Shown here one piece after another: positions 8,981 to 18,154 of a stretch of DNA of 64,000 bases; position 1 is the first letter of the stretch, and every line of letters starts with the position of its first letter. The translations under genes and the position numbers were made by a program. Location: NCBI GenBank assembly GCA_963734365.1, contig CAVTGV010000010.1, positions 434,001 through 498,000 on the forward strand. Direction: 5' to 3'. The notes beneath the pieces are model-generated. The model saw only the letters and a program-made list of their open reading frames with translations. It did no database searches and was not told the origin of the DNA. The DNA comes from JACVRW01 sp963734365. GTDB lineage: Bacteria; Actinomycetota; Thermoleophilia; Solirubrobacterales; Thermoleophilaceae.

Positions 8981-9076
8981 CTGCTACCCGGCCTTCACCA
9001 GGTCGGCATCACCGATTCGGGGTAGCGGCTGTGAGCCCGATGGCTGTACGGAGCGCCTAGCATCTGGGCTCGCGCC

Positions 9077-9165
9077 GGAGGGGTGGCAGAGCGGTTGAAT
9101 GCGGCGGTCTTGAAAACCGTTAGGCGCCGTGAGGTGTCTCGGGGGTTCGAATCCCTCCCCCTCCG
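9077..9165 (+). tRNA. tRNA-Ser (anticodon TGA)
   Basis: The 89-nt sequence folds as a class II tRNA: acceptor arm GGAGGGG/CCCCTCC, D-arm starting TGGCAGAGCGG, anticodon stem-loop with loop CTTGAAA (anticodon TGA), a long variable arm typical of tRNA-Ser, and T-loop TTCGAAT. No CCA is encoded. It lies about 100 bp downstream of serS. Confidence 0.95.
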
Positions 9166-9229
9166 TAAGCCGGGGGCTCACGGGCCTTGCGGGAGCTGGT
9201 TTATCTCCTGTTGGCGCAGGGTCGGGCGC

Positions 9230-10417
9230 TCAGGCCGCGACTCGTGGCGGGGAGGGTCCTGGCTGCCCTGTCGGCGGCGTAGGTAGGGGCTCCGTTCGAC
9301 TGGCGAGCAGCCCCGTGCCGAGGGCGCAGAGGCCGAGCGTCGCCAGGGCGGCGACGGTTATCGCGGCGCCCAAGGCCGGGGTGATGACGTGCTCGGCAAG
9401 GCCGATCTGCACCACTGCGGCGGGGACGCCGAGTTGGGCCGTCGCGATGAGGCCCGCCGACACCGGCAAACGCGTGACGATTGCGGAGAGGACGTGGATG
9501 GCGAGACTGAGCACGATGAGCGCGGCGGTCACGAGCAGCAGATCGGGGTGGTCGAGCAGCGCTCCGACGTCCAGGCGCGCGCCGAGCACGACGAAGAAGA
9601 GCGGGACAAAGAAGCCTTCCGCGACGCCGCGGACCTGAGTCGACAGGCGCCTCGGCCCTCCGATCGCAGCCACCACGAGCCCTATGCCGAATCCGGCCAG
9701 GAGCACGCTGGTGCCGCTCTCCTGAGCGATCCAAGCCAGACCGAACAGAACGGCCAGTGACAGACGTAGATCGAGCGCCCAGCCACGCCGCTTGGAGCGC
9801 TTACGCAGTCTGTGGACCCAGGGGCGCGAGCGCAGTGATCGGCCGATGAAGAAGATGACCAGGGCGCACCCTGTAATGAGCAGACCACCAAGAGCGGCGT
9901 TGGCGGCGCGGCTTGGCTGGAGCACGAGGGGAACTGCGAGGATCGCTGCGACGTCGGCGACCGTGACCTGGGCAATCACGGCCAGCACGTCTGGGCCGTC
10001 GAGCTTTCGTTCCTGCAGCATCGGAAGCACGACCGCCGCCGAGCCCGAGGCCAGCAGGACGGCGTACACGGCGATATGGCCGGTTCCCGTCAGCTCGGCG
10101 ACGATCAAACCACCAAGTGGCGCAGCGATCGCGACTACGCCCGCCGCCAGCGCGCCCCGTCCGAGGGCCCGTTGCAAACGCCGGTCGCGCAACGGAACGT
10201 GCATGCCCACGGTCAGCATCAGCATCGCGAAGCCGACTTCTGCCAAGAACGAAACCGTCGCGTTGTCGGCGTCAATGACATCCAGGCCGCTACGGCCAAG
10301 AATGACTCCGGCGACGATCTCGCCGACCACGACCGGGACGAACCCTCGCCGGCCGGCCGCAAGCAAGGGGCCAGCCAGGCCGGCCGTCACGATCAACGCG
10401 AGTTCGCCGAGACTCAC
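9230..10417 (-). CDS. CPA2-family cation:proton antiporter
   Basis: The 395-residue integral membrane protein has roughly 12 hydrophobic segments covering nearly its whole length. Typical CPA2 features include VVVGEIVAGVILGRSGLDVI early on and ADVAAILAVPLVLQ around residue 155, where the family has its ion-binding Asp. There is no C-terminal TrkA/RCK domain, unlike KefB/KefC, so it belongs to the shorter class. It should exchange Na+ or K+ for protons. The start is a GTG at 10417 and the gene stands alone, convergent with the tRNA-Ser gene. Confidence 0.88.
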   Translation of the reverse strand: MSLGELALIVTAGLAGPLLAAGRRGFVPVVVGEIVAGVILGRSGLDVIDADNATVSFLAEVGFAMLMLTVGMHVPLRDRRLQRALGRGALAAGVVAIAAPLGGLIVAELTGTGHIAVYAVLLASGSAAVVLPMLQERKLDGPDVLAVIAQVTVADVAAILAVPLVLQPSRAANAALGGLLITGCALVIFFIGRSLRSRPWVHRLRKRSKRRGWALDLRLSLAVLFGLAWIAQESGTSVLLAGFGIGLVVAAIGGPRRLSTQVRGVAEGFFVPLFFVVLGARLDVGALLDHPDLLLVTAALIVLSLAIHVLSAIVTRLPVSAGLIATAQLGVPAAVVQIGLAEHVITPALGAAITVAALATLGLCALGTGLLASRTEPLPTPPTGQPGPSPPRVAA

Positions 10418-10593
10418 CAGGCGAGCCTAAGCGCAAGAGTCCTACGCCAGCGCAACGAGTCTTCGAGGCCCCGCAATCCCGCTCCTCCCCCTCCGCTTGT
10501 CCCCATCTGGATGATGTCGTCACCGTGCGCCCCGCGTAGCCCGACACCGGTACGGGTAGGGGGAAGGGATACGCGTTCAAGTGGAAGGACTGC

Positions 10594-12099
10594 ATGCCAG
10601 CCAATCTCGCGACCGTTCTCACCGACACGGCCGACCAGCACAGCGACCAGACGGCGATCAAGCTCGATGACTTCGAGATCACCTTCGAACAGCTGAACGA
10701 GGCCAGCGCGCGCGCCGCCGCCCTGCTGAAGGACAAGGGCCTCGAGCCCGGTGAGCGCGTGGGAATCATGCTGCCGAACGTGCCGCAGTTCGCTGTCGTC
10801 TACTACGGCGTGCTGCGTGCCGGCGGTGTCGCGGTGCCGATGAACCCCATGCTGAAGAAGCGTGAGGCCGGCTTCTACCTCGAGGACCCCGAAGCGAAGT
10901 TCCTGTTCGCCTGGCACGAATGCGCGGAGGCTGCGGAGCAGGCCGCCGACGACGCCGGCGCCGAGCTGATCCTCGTGGAGCCCGGCGAGTTCGAGCAGCT
11001 GCTCGGCGAGCACGAGCCCGACTTCGATGTGCTCGACCGCGACGACGACGACACCGCGGTGATCCTCTACACGTCGGGCACGACGGGCCAGCCGAAGGGC
11101 GCTGAGCTCACCCACTCGAACCTGTTGAAGAACGCCGAGGTGGCCGTGTCGCTGACCGGCGCAGGCGCGGACGACATCCTGCTCGGAGCGCTGCCGCTGT
11201 TCCACTCCTTCGGCCAGACCTGTGGCCTGAACGCGGCGATGTCCGCCGGCGCGACGCTCTCGATGATCCCGCGCTTCGACCCCGGCAAGGCACTCGAGAT
11301 CATTCAGCGCGACGGCGTGACGGTCTTCGAGGGCGTGCCGACGATGTTCACCGCCATGCTCCATCACGACTCGAAGGACGACGTGGACCTCTCCTGTCTG
11401 CGCGTCTCCCTGTCGGGCGGGTCGGCGATGCCGGTTGAGGTGATGAAGGGCTTCGAGGAGCAGTTCGACTGCCACATCCTCGAGGGCTACGGCCTCTCGG
11501 AGACATCACCCGTCGCCTCCTTCAACCATCCCGACAAGGAGCGCAAGCCCGGCACGATCGGCACTCCGATCGAGGGCGTGGAGATGAAGCTGGTGGACGA
11601 CGACGGCAACGAGGTCGAGACCGGCGACGTCGGCGAGATCGTCATCAAGGGCCACAACATCATGAAGGGCTACTGGAACCGTCCTGATGCCACCGAGGAA
11701 GCGATCAAGGACGGCTGGTTCCACAGCGGCGACATGGGCAAGGTCGACGAGGACGGCTACTTCTCGATCGTCGACCGCAAGAAGGAGCTGATCATCCGCG
11801 GCGGCTACAACGTCTACCCGCGCGAGATCGAGGAGGTGCTGTACGAGCACCCGGCGATCCAGGAGGCCGCCGTGATCGGCGTGCCCGACGACAAGATGGG
11901 CGAAGAGGTCGGCGCGGCGGTGGTGCTCAAGGACGGCGAGGAGGTCAGCGAGGACGACCTGCGCGACTACGTGAAGGGCGAGGTCGCGGGCTACAAGTAC
12001 CCCCGCCGCATCTGGTTCGAGGACGAGCTGCCCAAGGGCCCGACGGGCAAGATCCTGAAGAAGGACATCGAGGTGCCCGAGCAGGTCGAGAGCGGCTGA
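10594..12099 (+). CDS. Long-chain fatty-acid-CoA ligase / AMP-dependent synthetase
   Basis: The 501-residue protein is an adenylate-forming enzyme of the FadD type. It has the P-loop ILYTSGTTGQPKG (about residue 153), EGYGLSETSP, the core motif GWFHSGDMGKVDEDGYFSI, the hinge DRKKELIIRGGYNVYP and the C-terminal lysine in PTGKILKKD. It activates a fatty or hydroxy-fatty acid as acyl-AMP and transfers it to CoA. It starts a tight plus-strand operon (ligase, PHA synthase, hydrolase, acyl-CoA dehydrogenase), so it probably feeds acyl-CoA to polyester metabolism or beta-oxidation. A purine-rich ribosome site (GGAAGGA) precedes the ATG. Confidence 0.92.
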   Translation: MPANLATVLTDTADQHSDQTAIKLDDFEITFEQLNEASARAAALLKDKGLEPGERVGIMLPNVPQFAVVYYGVLRAGGVAVPMNPMLKKREAGFYLEDPEAKFLFAWHECAEAAEQAADDAGAELILVEPGEFEQLLGEHEPDFDVLDRDDDDTAVILYTSGTTGQPKGAELTHSNLLKNAEVAVSLTGAGADDILLGALPLFHSFGQTCGLNAAMSAGATLSMIPRFDPGKALEIIQRDGVTVFEGVPTMFTAMLHHDSKDDVDLSCLRVSLSGGSAMPVEVMKGFEEQFDCHILEGYGLSETSPVASFNHPDKERKPGTIGTPIEGVEMKLVDDDGNEVETGDVGEIVIKGHNIMKGYWNRPDATEEAIKDGWFHSGDMGKVDEDGYFSIVDRKKELIIRGGYNVYPREIEEVLYEHPAIQEAAVIGVPDDKMGEEVGAAVVLKDGEEVSEDDLRDYVKGEVAGYKYPRRIWFEDELPKGPTGKILKKDIEVPEQVESG

Positions 12100-12101
12100 G
12101 C

Positions 12102-13841
12102 GTGGCCACGAAGACCAAGGCGAAGCCGCGCAGCCAAGCCTCGCGCTCGAACGGGGGCGCACCGCCGCGCGGCGCCGGCCCCGCGCTGGACGCGATGCTC
12201 ACCGACGCGGTGATGGGCACGAGCGGCCGCTGGGTACCCGGCGTGGCCGGCGTCAAGGCGGCGGCCAAGCTCGCCACCCGGCCGCGGAAGGTCGCGCGTC
12301 GCGGCGCGGGACTGGCGGCCGAGCTGGCGAAGATCGCCGTCGGCCGCTCGGAGGTGGAGCCGCCCAAGGGCGATCGCCGCTTCAAGGACCCGGCGTGGGC
12401 CGGCAACCCGGCCTTCAAGCGGCTCGGCCAGTCCTACCTCGCCACCGGCGAGGCGATCGACCAGGTGCTCGCCGACGCCGGCCTGGACTGGGCCGACGAG
12501 CGGCGCGTTCGCTTCGCGGCCGAGAACCTGGTGGCCCTCGTGTCGCCGAGCAACTTCCCGGCCACCAACCCGGCGGTCCTCAAGGCGACGATCGACTCCG
12601 GCGGACTCAACTTCGTGAAGGGCGCGCGCCGCTTCGTGTCGGATATGTCGAGCCGGCCGCGCATCCCGAACATGGTCGACACCTCCCAGTTCGAGGTGGG
12701 CGAGAACATCGCGGTCACGCCGGGCTCCGTGGTGCACCGCAACGAGGTCTTCGAGCTGATCCAGTACAAGCCGCAGACCAGCAAGGTGCGTTCCACACCG
12801 CTGCTCGTGGTGCCGCCGATGATCAACAAGTACTACATCACCGACCTGGCGCCGGACCGCAGCATGATCGAGTACCTGGTCAAGGGCGGCCAGCAGGTCT
12901 TTGCCATCTCCTGGCGCAATCCCGACGAGCGCCACGCGGACTGGAACCTCGAGACCTATGTCCAGGCGACCCTCGAGGCGCTGGAAGCCGTCGAGAAGAT
13001 CAGCGGGAGCGACCAGTCGCACGCGCTCGGCCTGTGTGCCGGGGGTATCACGCTCGCGTTGGCCGCCGCCCACCTCGCCCAGAACGGCGAGGGCGACCGG
13101 CTCGCCGGGATCACGCTCGGAGTGTGCATCCTCGACAACGAGCAGGCCGGGATGGCGGGCGCGCTCACCGATCGCAACGTCGCCCAGCTGGCGGTGGCGG
13201 AGTCGGCACGCAAGGGGTATCTCGACGGCCGCGCGCTGGCGGGTGTGTTCGCCTGGCTGCGCCCCAACGACCTGATCTGGAACTACTGGATCAACAACTA
13301 CCTGCTCGGCAAGGAGCCGCCGGCATTCGACGTGCTGTTCTGGAACGCGGACGCCACGAACATGCCCGCCGGGCTGCACCGCGACTTCATCGAGCTGTCG
13401 CTGGAGAACTCCCTGGTGGAGCCGGGCGGAGTGGAGGTGCTGGGCACCTCCATCGACCTCTCGAGCGTCACGGCCGACTCGTACGTCGTCGCCGGCATCG
13501 CCGACCACATCGCGCCCTGGCAGAACTGCTACGCCACCACGCAGCTGCTGGGCTCCGAGCCGCGCTTCGTGCTCTCCACCAGCGGGCACATCGCGGCGCT
13601 GGTCAACCCGCCCGGGAACGAGAAGGCGAGCTATCAGACGGGCAAGAGCAACCCGCCGGCCGCGGACGAGTGGCTCGAGTCCGCCTCCAAGCAGCGCGGC
13701 ACCTGGTGGGAGGACTGGATCGAGTGGCTCGGGGAGCGCTCGGGGAACGAGAAGCAGGCGCGCAAGAAGCTCGGCGGCCGCGGCTACAAGCCCCTCCAGA
13801 AGGCGCCGGGCAAGTACGTCCTGACCCAAGCCGGCGGCTAG
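12102..13841 (+). CDS. phaC: Poly(3-hydroxyalkanoate) synthase
   Basis: The 579-residue protein begins with GTG two bases after the ligase stop. It has the PHA-synthase lipase-like box GLCAGG with the nucleophilic Cys at about residue 312, plus VVPPMINKYYITDLAPDRS, ISWRNPDE, the catalytic Asp in GIADHIAPW and the catalytic His in STSGHIAALVNPP. The enzyme polymerises hydroxyacyl-CoA into storage polyester granules. Length fits class I (PhaC without PhaE). The N-terminal 90 residues are basic and Ala-rich. The order ligase-synthase-hydrolase-dehydrogenase supports a polyester supply and turnover operon. Confidence 0.92.
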   Translation: MATKTKAKPRSQASRSNGGAPPRGAGPALDAMLTDAVMGTSGRWVPGVAGVKAAAKLATRPRKVARRGAGLAAELAKIAVGRSEVEPPKGDRRFKDPAWAGNPAFKRLGQSYLATGEAIDQVLADAGLDWADERRVRFAAENLVALVSPSNFPATNPAVLKATIDSGGLNFVKGARRFVSDMSSRPRIPNMVDTSQFEVGENIAVTPGSVVHRNEVFELIQYKPQTSKVRSTPLLVVPPMINKYYITDLAPDRSMIEYLVKGGQQVFAISWRNPDERHADWNLETYVQATLEALEAVEKISGSDQSHALGLCAGGITLALAAAHLAQNGEGDRLAGITLGVCILDNEQAGMAGALTDRNVAQLAVAESARKGYLDGRALAGVFAWLRPNDLIWNYWINNYLLGKEPPAFDVLFWNADATNMPAGLHRDFIELSLENSLVEPGGVEVLGTSIDLSSVTADSYVVAGIADHIAPWQNCYATTQLLGSEPRFVLSTSGHIAALVNPPGNEKASYQTGKSNPPAADEWLESASKQRGTWWEDWIEWLGERSGNEKQARKKLGGRGYKPLQKAPGKYVLTQAGG

Positions 13842-13852
13842 GCCGGTGCGGC

Positions 13853-14824
13853 GTGCCGTATGCGCTCAAGCGCCCCCGGCTCTGGTACGAGCGAAGCGGC
13901 GACGGCGAGCCGCTGCTGCTGATCACCGGCTTCACGATCAGCTCGGCCGTCTTCGACCCGGTGCTCGAGCTGTACGAGCCGCACTTCGAGTGCATCCGCT
14001 ACGACAATCGCGGCTCGGGCCGCTCCGATTCCCCGCTGCGCCCGACCTCGATGCCGGAGCTCGCGCACGATGCGGTACGCCTGCTCGACGCCCTCCACAT
14101 CGAGAGCGCGCACGTCTACGGCGTCTCGATGGGCGGGATGATCGCCCAGGAGCTGGCCATTCGTCATCCCGAGCGGGTGCGCGGGCTGGTGCTGGGCGGT
14201 ACGACGCCGGGCGGGCCGCGCGCCGTCCGGCCGGCACTCGGCGAGCTCAGGGCACTCGGCGCGGCAGCCACCGGCGCCCTGGCCGAGCCCGGGCGCCCGT
14301 GGCTCGGAGCGATGCTCTTCTCCCCCGAGTTCCGGCGCGAGCAGCCGGAGCGCACACGCGAGCTGCTGCGGCACTTCGCCGAACACCGTGCGAAGCCCCA
14401 GGGGTTCGCGGCGCACGTGTGGGCGTCGGTCTACCACGACACGGTCGCGCGCCTCGGGCAGATCCAGGCGCCGACGCTCGTGATGCACGGCGAGCGCGAT
14501 GCGATGGCTCCGACCGCGAACGCCCACATGCTCGTGGAGCGGATCCCCGACGCCGAGCTCGCCTTGCTTGCCGGCGCCGGCCACGCGTACGCGCTCGAGT
14601 GCCCCGAGCTGTCGGCCGCGATGCTCACGCGCTGGCTCGACCGGCGCGAGTCGATCCCTGCCGGAACGCCGCACACAGGGGTGCGGGCCCGGGCCGAGCC
14701 GGTCACACGCGCGCTCGGTCTGCCGATCGGGGCCCTGCGCACCGGAGCCAGCCTGCTTGCCTTGGGGGCAAGGAGGGTCAACAGAGGGAGTAGCGATGTG
14801 GCGGCTGACAGACGAGCAGCGTGA
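13853..14824 (+). CDS. Alpha/beta hydrolase in the PHA operon
   Basis: The 323-residue protein starts at GTG 13853 (VPYALKRPRLWYERSG). It has the oxyanion region LLLITGF, the nucleophile elbow GVSMGG, an acid residue in HGERDAMAP and the catalytic His in GAGHAYALE. The class includes esterases, haloperoxidase-like enzymes and acyl-transferases. The position after phaC makes a role in polyester or hydroxy-ester turnover plausible but unproven. Its last 29 bp overlap the start of the acyl-CoA dehydrogenase gene, so the two are probably translationally coupled, or the C-terminal tail is extended by an unseen frameshift. Confidence 0.85.
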   Translation: MPYALKRPRLWYERSGDGEPLLLITGFTISSAVFDPVLELYEPHFECIRYDNRGSGRSDSPLRPTSMPELAHDAVRLLDALHIESAHVYGVSMGGMIAQELAIRHPERVRGLVLGGTTPGGPRAVRPALGELRALGAAATGALAEPGRPWLGAMLFSPEFRREQPERTRELLRHFAEHRAKPQGFAAHVWASVYHDTVARLGQIQAPTLVMHGERDAMAPTANAHMLVERIPDAELALLAGAGHAYALECPELSAAMLTRWLDRRESIPAGTPHTGVRARAEPVTRALGLPIGALRTGASLLALGARRVNRGSSDVAADRRAA

Positions 14825-16043
14825 GCGGCGCGAGCAGATAAGGGAGTTCGCGCTCGAGGAGGTCCGCCCGCGCATGCTCGAGGTCGACGAGACCTGCGAC
14901 TACCCCTTCGACGTCCACGACGCGCTGAGGCGCGAGCGGCTCATCGGCCTCGCGATTCCCGAGGAGTACGGCGGCGAGGGTGCCAACAGCGTCACCTTCT
15001 GCTCGTACGTGGAGGAGCTCGCCAAGGTGTCCGCCACCGCGTCGCTGATGGCCGCGTACGTGAAGCTCACGGCCCTGCCGATCATCCTCGCGGGCAGCCC
15101 CGAGCAGAAGCAGCGTTTCCTGCCAGGGCTCGCGTCCGGAGAGGTGCTCGGCTCCTACGCGCTCACCGAGCCGGGCGTGGGCTCCGACCCGGCGGCGCTG
15201 CAGCTGCGGGCCGAGAAGCACGGCGACGTGTGGGTGCTGAACGGCGAGAAGCGCTTCATCGGGCACGCCGGGCTGTCCGGGCTCTACGTGGTGTTCGCGC
15301 GCACCGGAGAGCCGGGCTCCAAGGGCATCAGCGCCTTCGTGGTGCCGGGCGACGCGGACGGGCTGAGCGTCGAGCGGCTGCGCACCATGGGGATGCCGGG
15401 CTGGCCGCTCGGGGCTCCCCGCTTCGAGGACGTCGAGGTGCCGGAGGAGAACCTGCTGGGCGAGGAGGGCGCCGGCTTCAAGATCGCGATGATGACCTTC
15501 GACCAGTCCCGCCCGACCGTTGCCTCGCAGGCGGTGGGGGTGGCCCAGGGAGCGATCGACCTGGCCTTGGACTACTCGCTGCGCCGGCACGCGTTCGGGC
15601 AGCCGCTCTTCGCTCACGAGGGCATCCAGTTCAAGCTCGCCGGCCTCGAGGCGGAGGTGGCGGCCGCCCGCGCTCTCGCCTACCAGTCCGCCACCTTCGT
15701 GGACGAGGGAGATCCACGGGTGACGAAGATCTCCGCGGCGGCCAAGCTGTTCGCCTCCGACGTGGCCATGAGGGCGACCACCGAGGCGGTGCAGGTGCTC
15801 GGCGGCAACGGCTACCTCAAGGAGTTCCCGGCCGAGCGCATGATGCGCGACGCGAAGGTGCTGCAGATCTACGAGGGCGCCAACGAGATCCAGGCGCTCG
15901 TGATCTCCCGCCAGATGCTCGCGCAGGCCGGCGAGCGCGACCCGATCTGGCCCGAGTCGATGCCTGGGGCCGAGGGCATCGCCAGCGGCGAGGAGGCACC
16001 CTCACCGGAGGAGCAGCACGACGAGGCGGGGGCCACCGCCTAG
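14796..16043 (+). CDS. Acyl-CoA dehydrogenase
   Basis: The 415-residue protein starts at ATG 14796 (MWRLTDEQRERREQIREF) behind a GAGGGAG ribosome site. Family segments include YALTEPGVGSDPAAL (FAD and substrate contacts), QVLGGNGYLKEFPAERMMRD and IYEGANEIQ, whose Glu is the catalytic base. FAD-dependent alpha,beta-dehydrogenation of acyl-CoA is expected. It ends the ligase-PHA synthase-hydrolase operon. Its stop codon shares a CTAG with the stop of the opposing esterase gene, so the two operons converge with no spacer. Confidence 0.92.
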   Translation: MWRLTDEQRERREQIREFALEEVRPRMLEVDETCDYPFDVHDALRRERLIGLAIPEEYGGEGANSVTFCSYVEELAKVSATASLMAAYVKLTALPIILAGSPEQKQRFLPGLASGEVLGSYALTEPGVGSDPAALQLRAEKHGDVWVLNGEKRFIGHAGLSGLYVVFARTGEPGSKGISAFVVPGDADGLSVERLRTMGMPGWPLGAPRFEDVEVPEENLLGEEGAGFKIAMMTFDQSRPTVASQAVGVAQGAIDLALDYSLRRHAFGQPLFAHEGIQFKLAGLEAEVAAARALAYQSATFVDEGDPRVTKISAAAKLFASDVAMRATTEAVQVLGGNGYLKEFPAERMMRDAKVLQIYEGANEIQALVISRQMLAQAGERDPIWPESMPGAEGIASGEEAPSPEEQHDEAGATA

Positions 16044-16859
16044 CGACCTAGCAGCCCGCCGTCTCGCGCGCGAGCGTCTGCGGCGAGCTCGCGGTACACC
16101 TTGCGGTTGAAGGCGAGGCCCACGTGGCTGCCGCTGACCTCCACGCAGCGGGCGTAGTCCACGAGGCAGGCGCGCCAGCGCACCACGCCGTCACCCTTCG
16201 AGTAGATCGAGGTGAGCGGCACCTCGTCCGTGAACGCGGCGCTGTAGTCGCTGGTGAAGCGGCAGCGGCATTCCGCCGTGAAGCAGCCGTTGCGATCGAT
16301 CCGGTCCCCGGTACGCGCGTGCACCTCGCGCACCGCGGCGACCGCCGCCTGGGTCGGCAGGCTGATGTCGAAGGGCGTGTCGAGACCGGCACCCAGCGAC
16401 ACCGCCGACGAGACGAGCTCGGGGCGCCGGTTCGAGAGCGCCTTGACGAAGTGGGCGCCGCGGCTGTGGCCGACCAGGGCCACGCGGCGACCGGCCGCCT
16501 CGGACAGCGCCTCGATGCGACGCTCCAGCGCGTTGACCGCCCGGTCCGCGCAATCGACGTTCGAGACGATGCCCGAGCTGTGCGGCTCGTATCCGATGCG
16601 GCGCAGCCAGCCGCGCATCACCGACAGCGAGGAATCGCCCGCGAGAAAGCCCGGAATCAGACACCACGGGGGCTCCATCGCCGTGAGCGACGCCATCGCC
16701 CCGGAAGACGGGGTCCACCAGCAGCCGGGCCAGCTCGAGCTGCCAGCGGAACTCTCCGAGGTGGTTGCCCCACCAGCGTTCGGCGGGCCGGTCCGGCGCC
16801 GGCGGGCGAACGGGGTCGATTGAGGACTCCTCGACCGCTCGACGGACCCTGCCTTCCAC
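16040..16859 (-). CDS. Alpha/beta-fold esterase or lipase, one frameshift
   Basis: The start ATG at 16859 gives MEGRVRRAVEESSIDPVRPP and runs in one frame to about 16703. At the C4 run 16699-16702 (GGGG on this strand) the frame is lost. The adjacent frame continues with PPWCLIPGFLAGDSSLSVM, the nucleophile elbow VALVGHSRGAHFVKAL, a Cys-rich patch (GCFTAECRCRF) and IYSKGDGVVRW (probable acid) and VSGSHVGLAF (probable His). The repaired length is about 273 residues. Secretion is not indicated. It resembles PGAP1/LipA-like lipases; substrate unknown. It is the last of three minus-strand genes after cysteine dioxygenase and the reductase-like gene. Confidence 0.75.
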
Positions 16860-16905
16860 TCCCGGGAGGCTAGATGAGCGGCGAGGCCCCAGGGCCGGCG
16901 AGTGT

Positions 16906-17538
16906 TCAGTTGCTTGTGCGGGTGAAGGTGAGGTGGGTGACTCCGCTGGGGGAGGAGGTGGCTTCGATCTGGTAGTTGTTTTCGAGGCCTTCGAGTCCGT
17001 CCCAGAGCCGTATGCCGCGGCCGAGCAGGATCGGGACCAGCACGATGTGCATGTGGTCGATCAGCCCGGCGGCGAGGAAGTCGCGGATTACGGTGGCGCC
17101 TCCGCCGATGCGTATGTCTTGGCCGTCGGCGGCTTGGCGGGCCTGCTCGAGCGCTTCGGCGGGCGGGGCGTCGAGGAAGTGAAAGGTGGTGCCGCCGTCC
17201 ATCTCGATTGAGGGGCGGGTGTGGTGGGTGAGCACGAACACGGGGGTGTGAAAGGGCGGGTTGGGACCCCAGGCGCCCTGCCACTCGGGGTCGTTTTCCC
17301 AGCCGGGGTGGCCGAACTTCCCGGCTCCCATGATCTCGGCCCCGATCCCGATGTCGTGGCGTGCTACGAAGGCGTCGTCGACGCCGCCGCTGCCGCCGGG
17401 CTGCCACGACCGGGTCTTGAACATCCACTCGTGCAGCCGCTCCCCGGCATGACCGAAATGCAGCTCCTTGGTCTGACCCTCACCGGTACCGAAACCATCG
17501 AGCGAGATCGAGAAGAAATGGACATAGGTCAGTGACAT
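16906..17538 (-). CDS. RibD C-terminal/dihydrofolate-reductase-like family protein
   Basis: The 210-residue protein begins MSLTYVHFFSISLDGFGTG, the first beta strand of the DHFR/RibD reductase fold. It carries FVLTHHTRPSIEMDGGTTFHF, then DIRIGGGATVIRDFLAAGLI (nucleotide-binding GGG) and HIVLVPILLGRGIRLWDGL. These are the usual landmarks of the actinobacterial DHFR-family oxidoreductases, which use NADPH; the physiological substrate is not known and it is not the housekeeping folate enzyme. It lies 24 bp downstream of the cysteine dioxygenase gene on the same strand. Confidence 0.88.
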   Translation of the reverse strand: MSLTYVHFFSISLDGFGTGEGQTKELHFGHAGERLHEWMFKTRSWQPGGSGGVDDAFVARHDIGIGAEIMGAGKFGHPGWENDPEWQGAWGPNPPFHTPVFVLTHHTRPSIEMDGGTTFHFLDAPPAEALEQARQAADGQDIRIGGGATVIRDFLAAGLIDHMHIVLVPILLGRGIRLWDGLEGLENNYQIEATSSPSGVTHLTFTRTSN

Positions 17539-17562
17539 GGCTGCTGCTCCTTTTCTATGAGG

Positions 17563-18076
17563 TCAGTCGTAGTAGCGGCGGGCGCTCGAGCCGATCCGTG
17601 TGACGTCGGTGCCGTAGATGTGTATCGAGATCGCCGTGGTGTCAGACGTGTTGTGCACGCGGTGGATGTCGCCGGGTGGCGCGAAGCCGCTCGACGTCGC
17701 CGACGTGGTTGTCGTGGCTGCCGATCACGCTCAGGTCGGCGTCGAACAGGTCCTCGTGCTCGACCCCCTGGATTACGCCGAACACGCACCACGTGACGTG
17801 GTCGTGGATCCGCGTGAGCTGGCCGGGCCGCCACACCAGGGCGACGATCGAGAACGAGCCGTCGGGCTCGACGTACAGCGTGTGGCCGCGGTAGCCGTCC
17901 GGCGAGCCGGCACGCTCCTCGTCGGTCAGCACGTCTGGCGTCGGCAGGTGACGGCGCAGCTGCTCGGCGACGAGCTGCGCGGTCTCGGACCAGCCCGTAT
18001 TCGCGGTGACGGCGATCCGGACACCGTCGACCAGGGTGGCCAGCTCGGTGGCTGGGGGTGTCTGTGTCGTGGTCAT
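17563..18076 (-). CDS. Cysteine dioxygenase-type cupin, one frameshift
   Basis: The ATG at 18076 opens MTTTQTPPATELATLVDGV. The cupin core has LTRIHDHVTWCVFGVIQGVE, with the His-x-His iron ligands and a Cys three residues after the second His. Near 17685-17690 the frame slips by one base. The adjacent frame completes the fold as GFAPPGDIHRVHNTSDTTAI (third His ligand), then SIHIYGTDV and RRYYD before the TGA at 17563. The repaired length is about 171 residues, normal for bacterial thiol dioxygenases. The reaction would be O2-dependent oxidation of cysteine or a related thiol to the sulfinate. It is divergent from a LysR gene, its likely regulator. Confidence 0.85.
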
Positions 18077-18130
18077 GGACCGGAAGCCTGCTGGTTGGCG
18101 TCTCATACGTCCAATGCCAACTTTCAGTGT

Positions 18131-18154
18131 TATCGATAGATAGGGTTGATCTAT
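18131..18154. promoter_or_regulatory. Palindromic operator between cysteine dioxygenase and LysR genes
   Basis: The 76-bp divergent region holds TATCGATA (18131-18138, perfect palindrome) and an overlapping inverted repeat ATAGAT-N7-ATCTAT (18136-18154) that runs into the LysR start codon. LysR proteins usually bind dyads of this sort to control themselves and the divergent gene. Confidence 0.5.

Noticed and set aside
12395..14824. One 809-codon frame through phaC and the hydrolase
   Set aside because: The first part is an out-of-frame shadow of phaC, with no recognisable protein features. Only the part from GTG 13853 is a gene.
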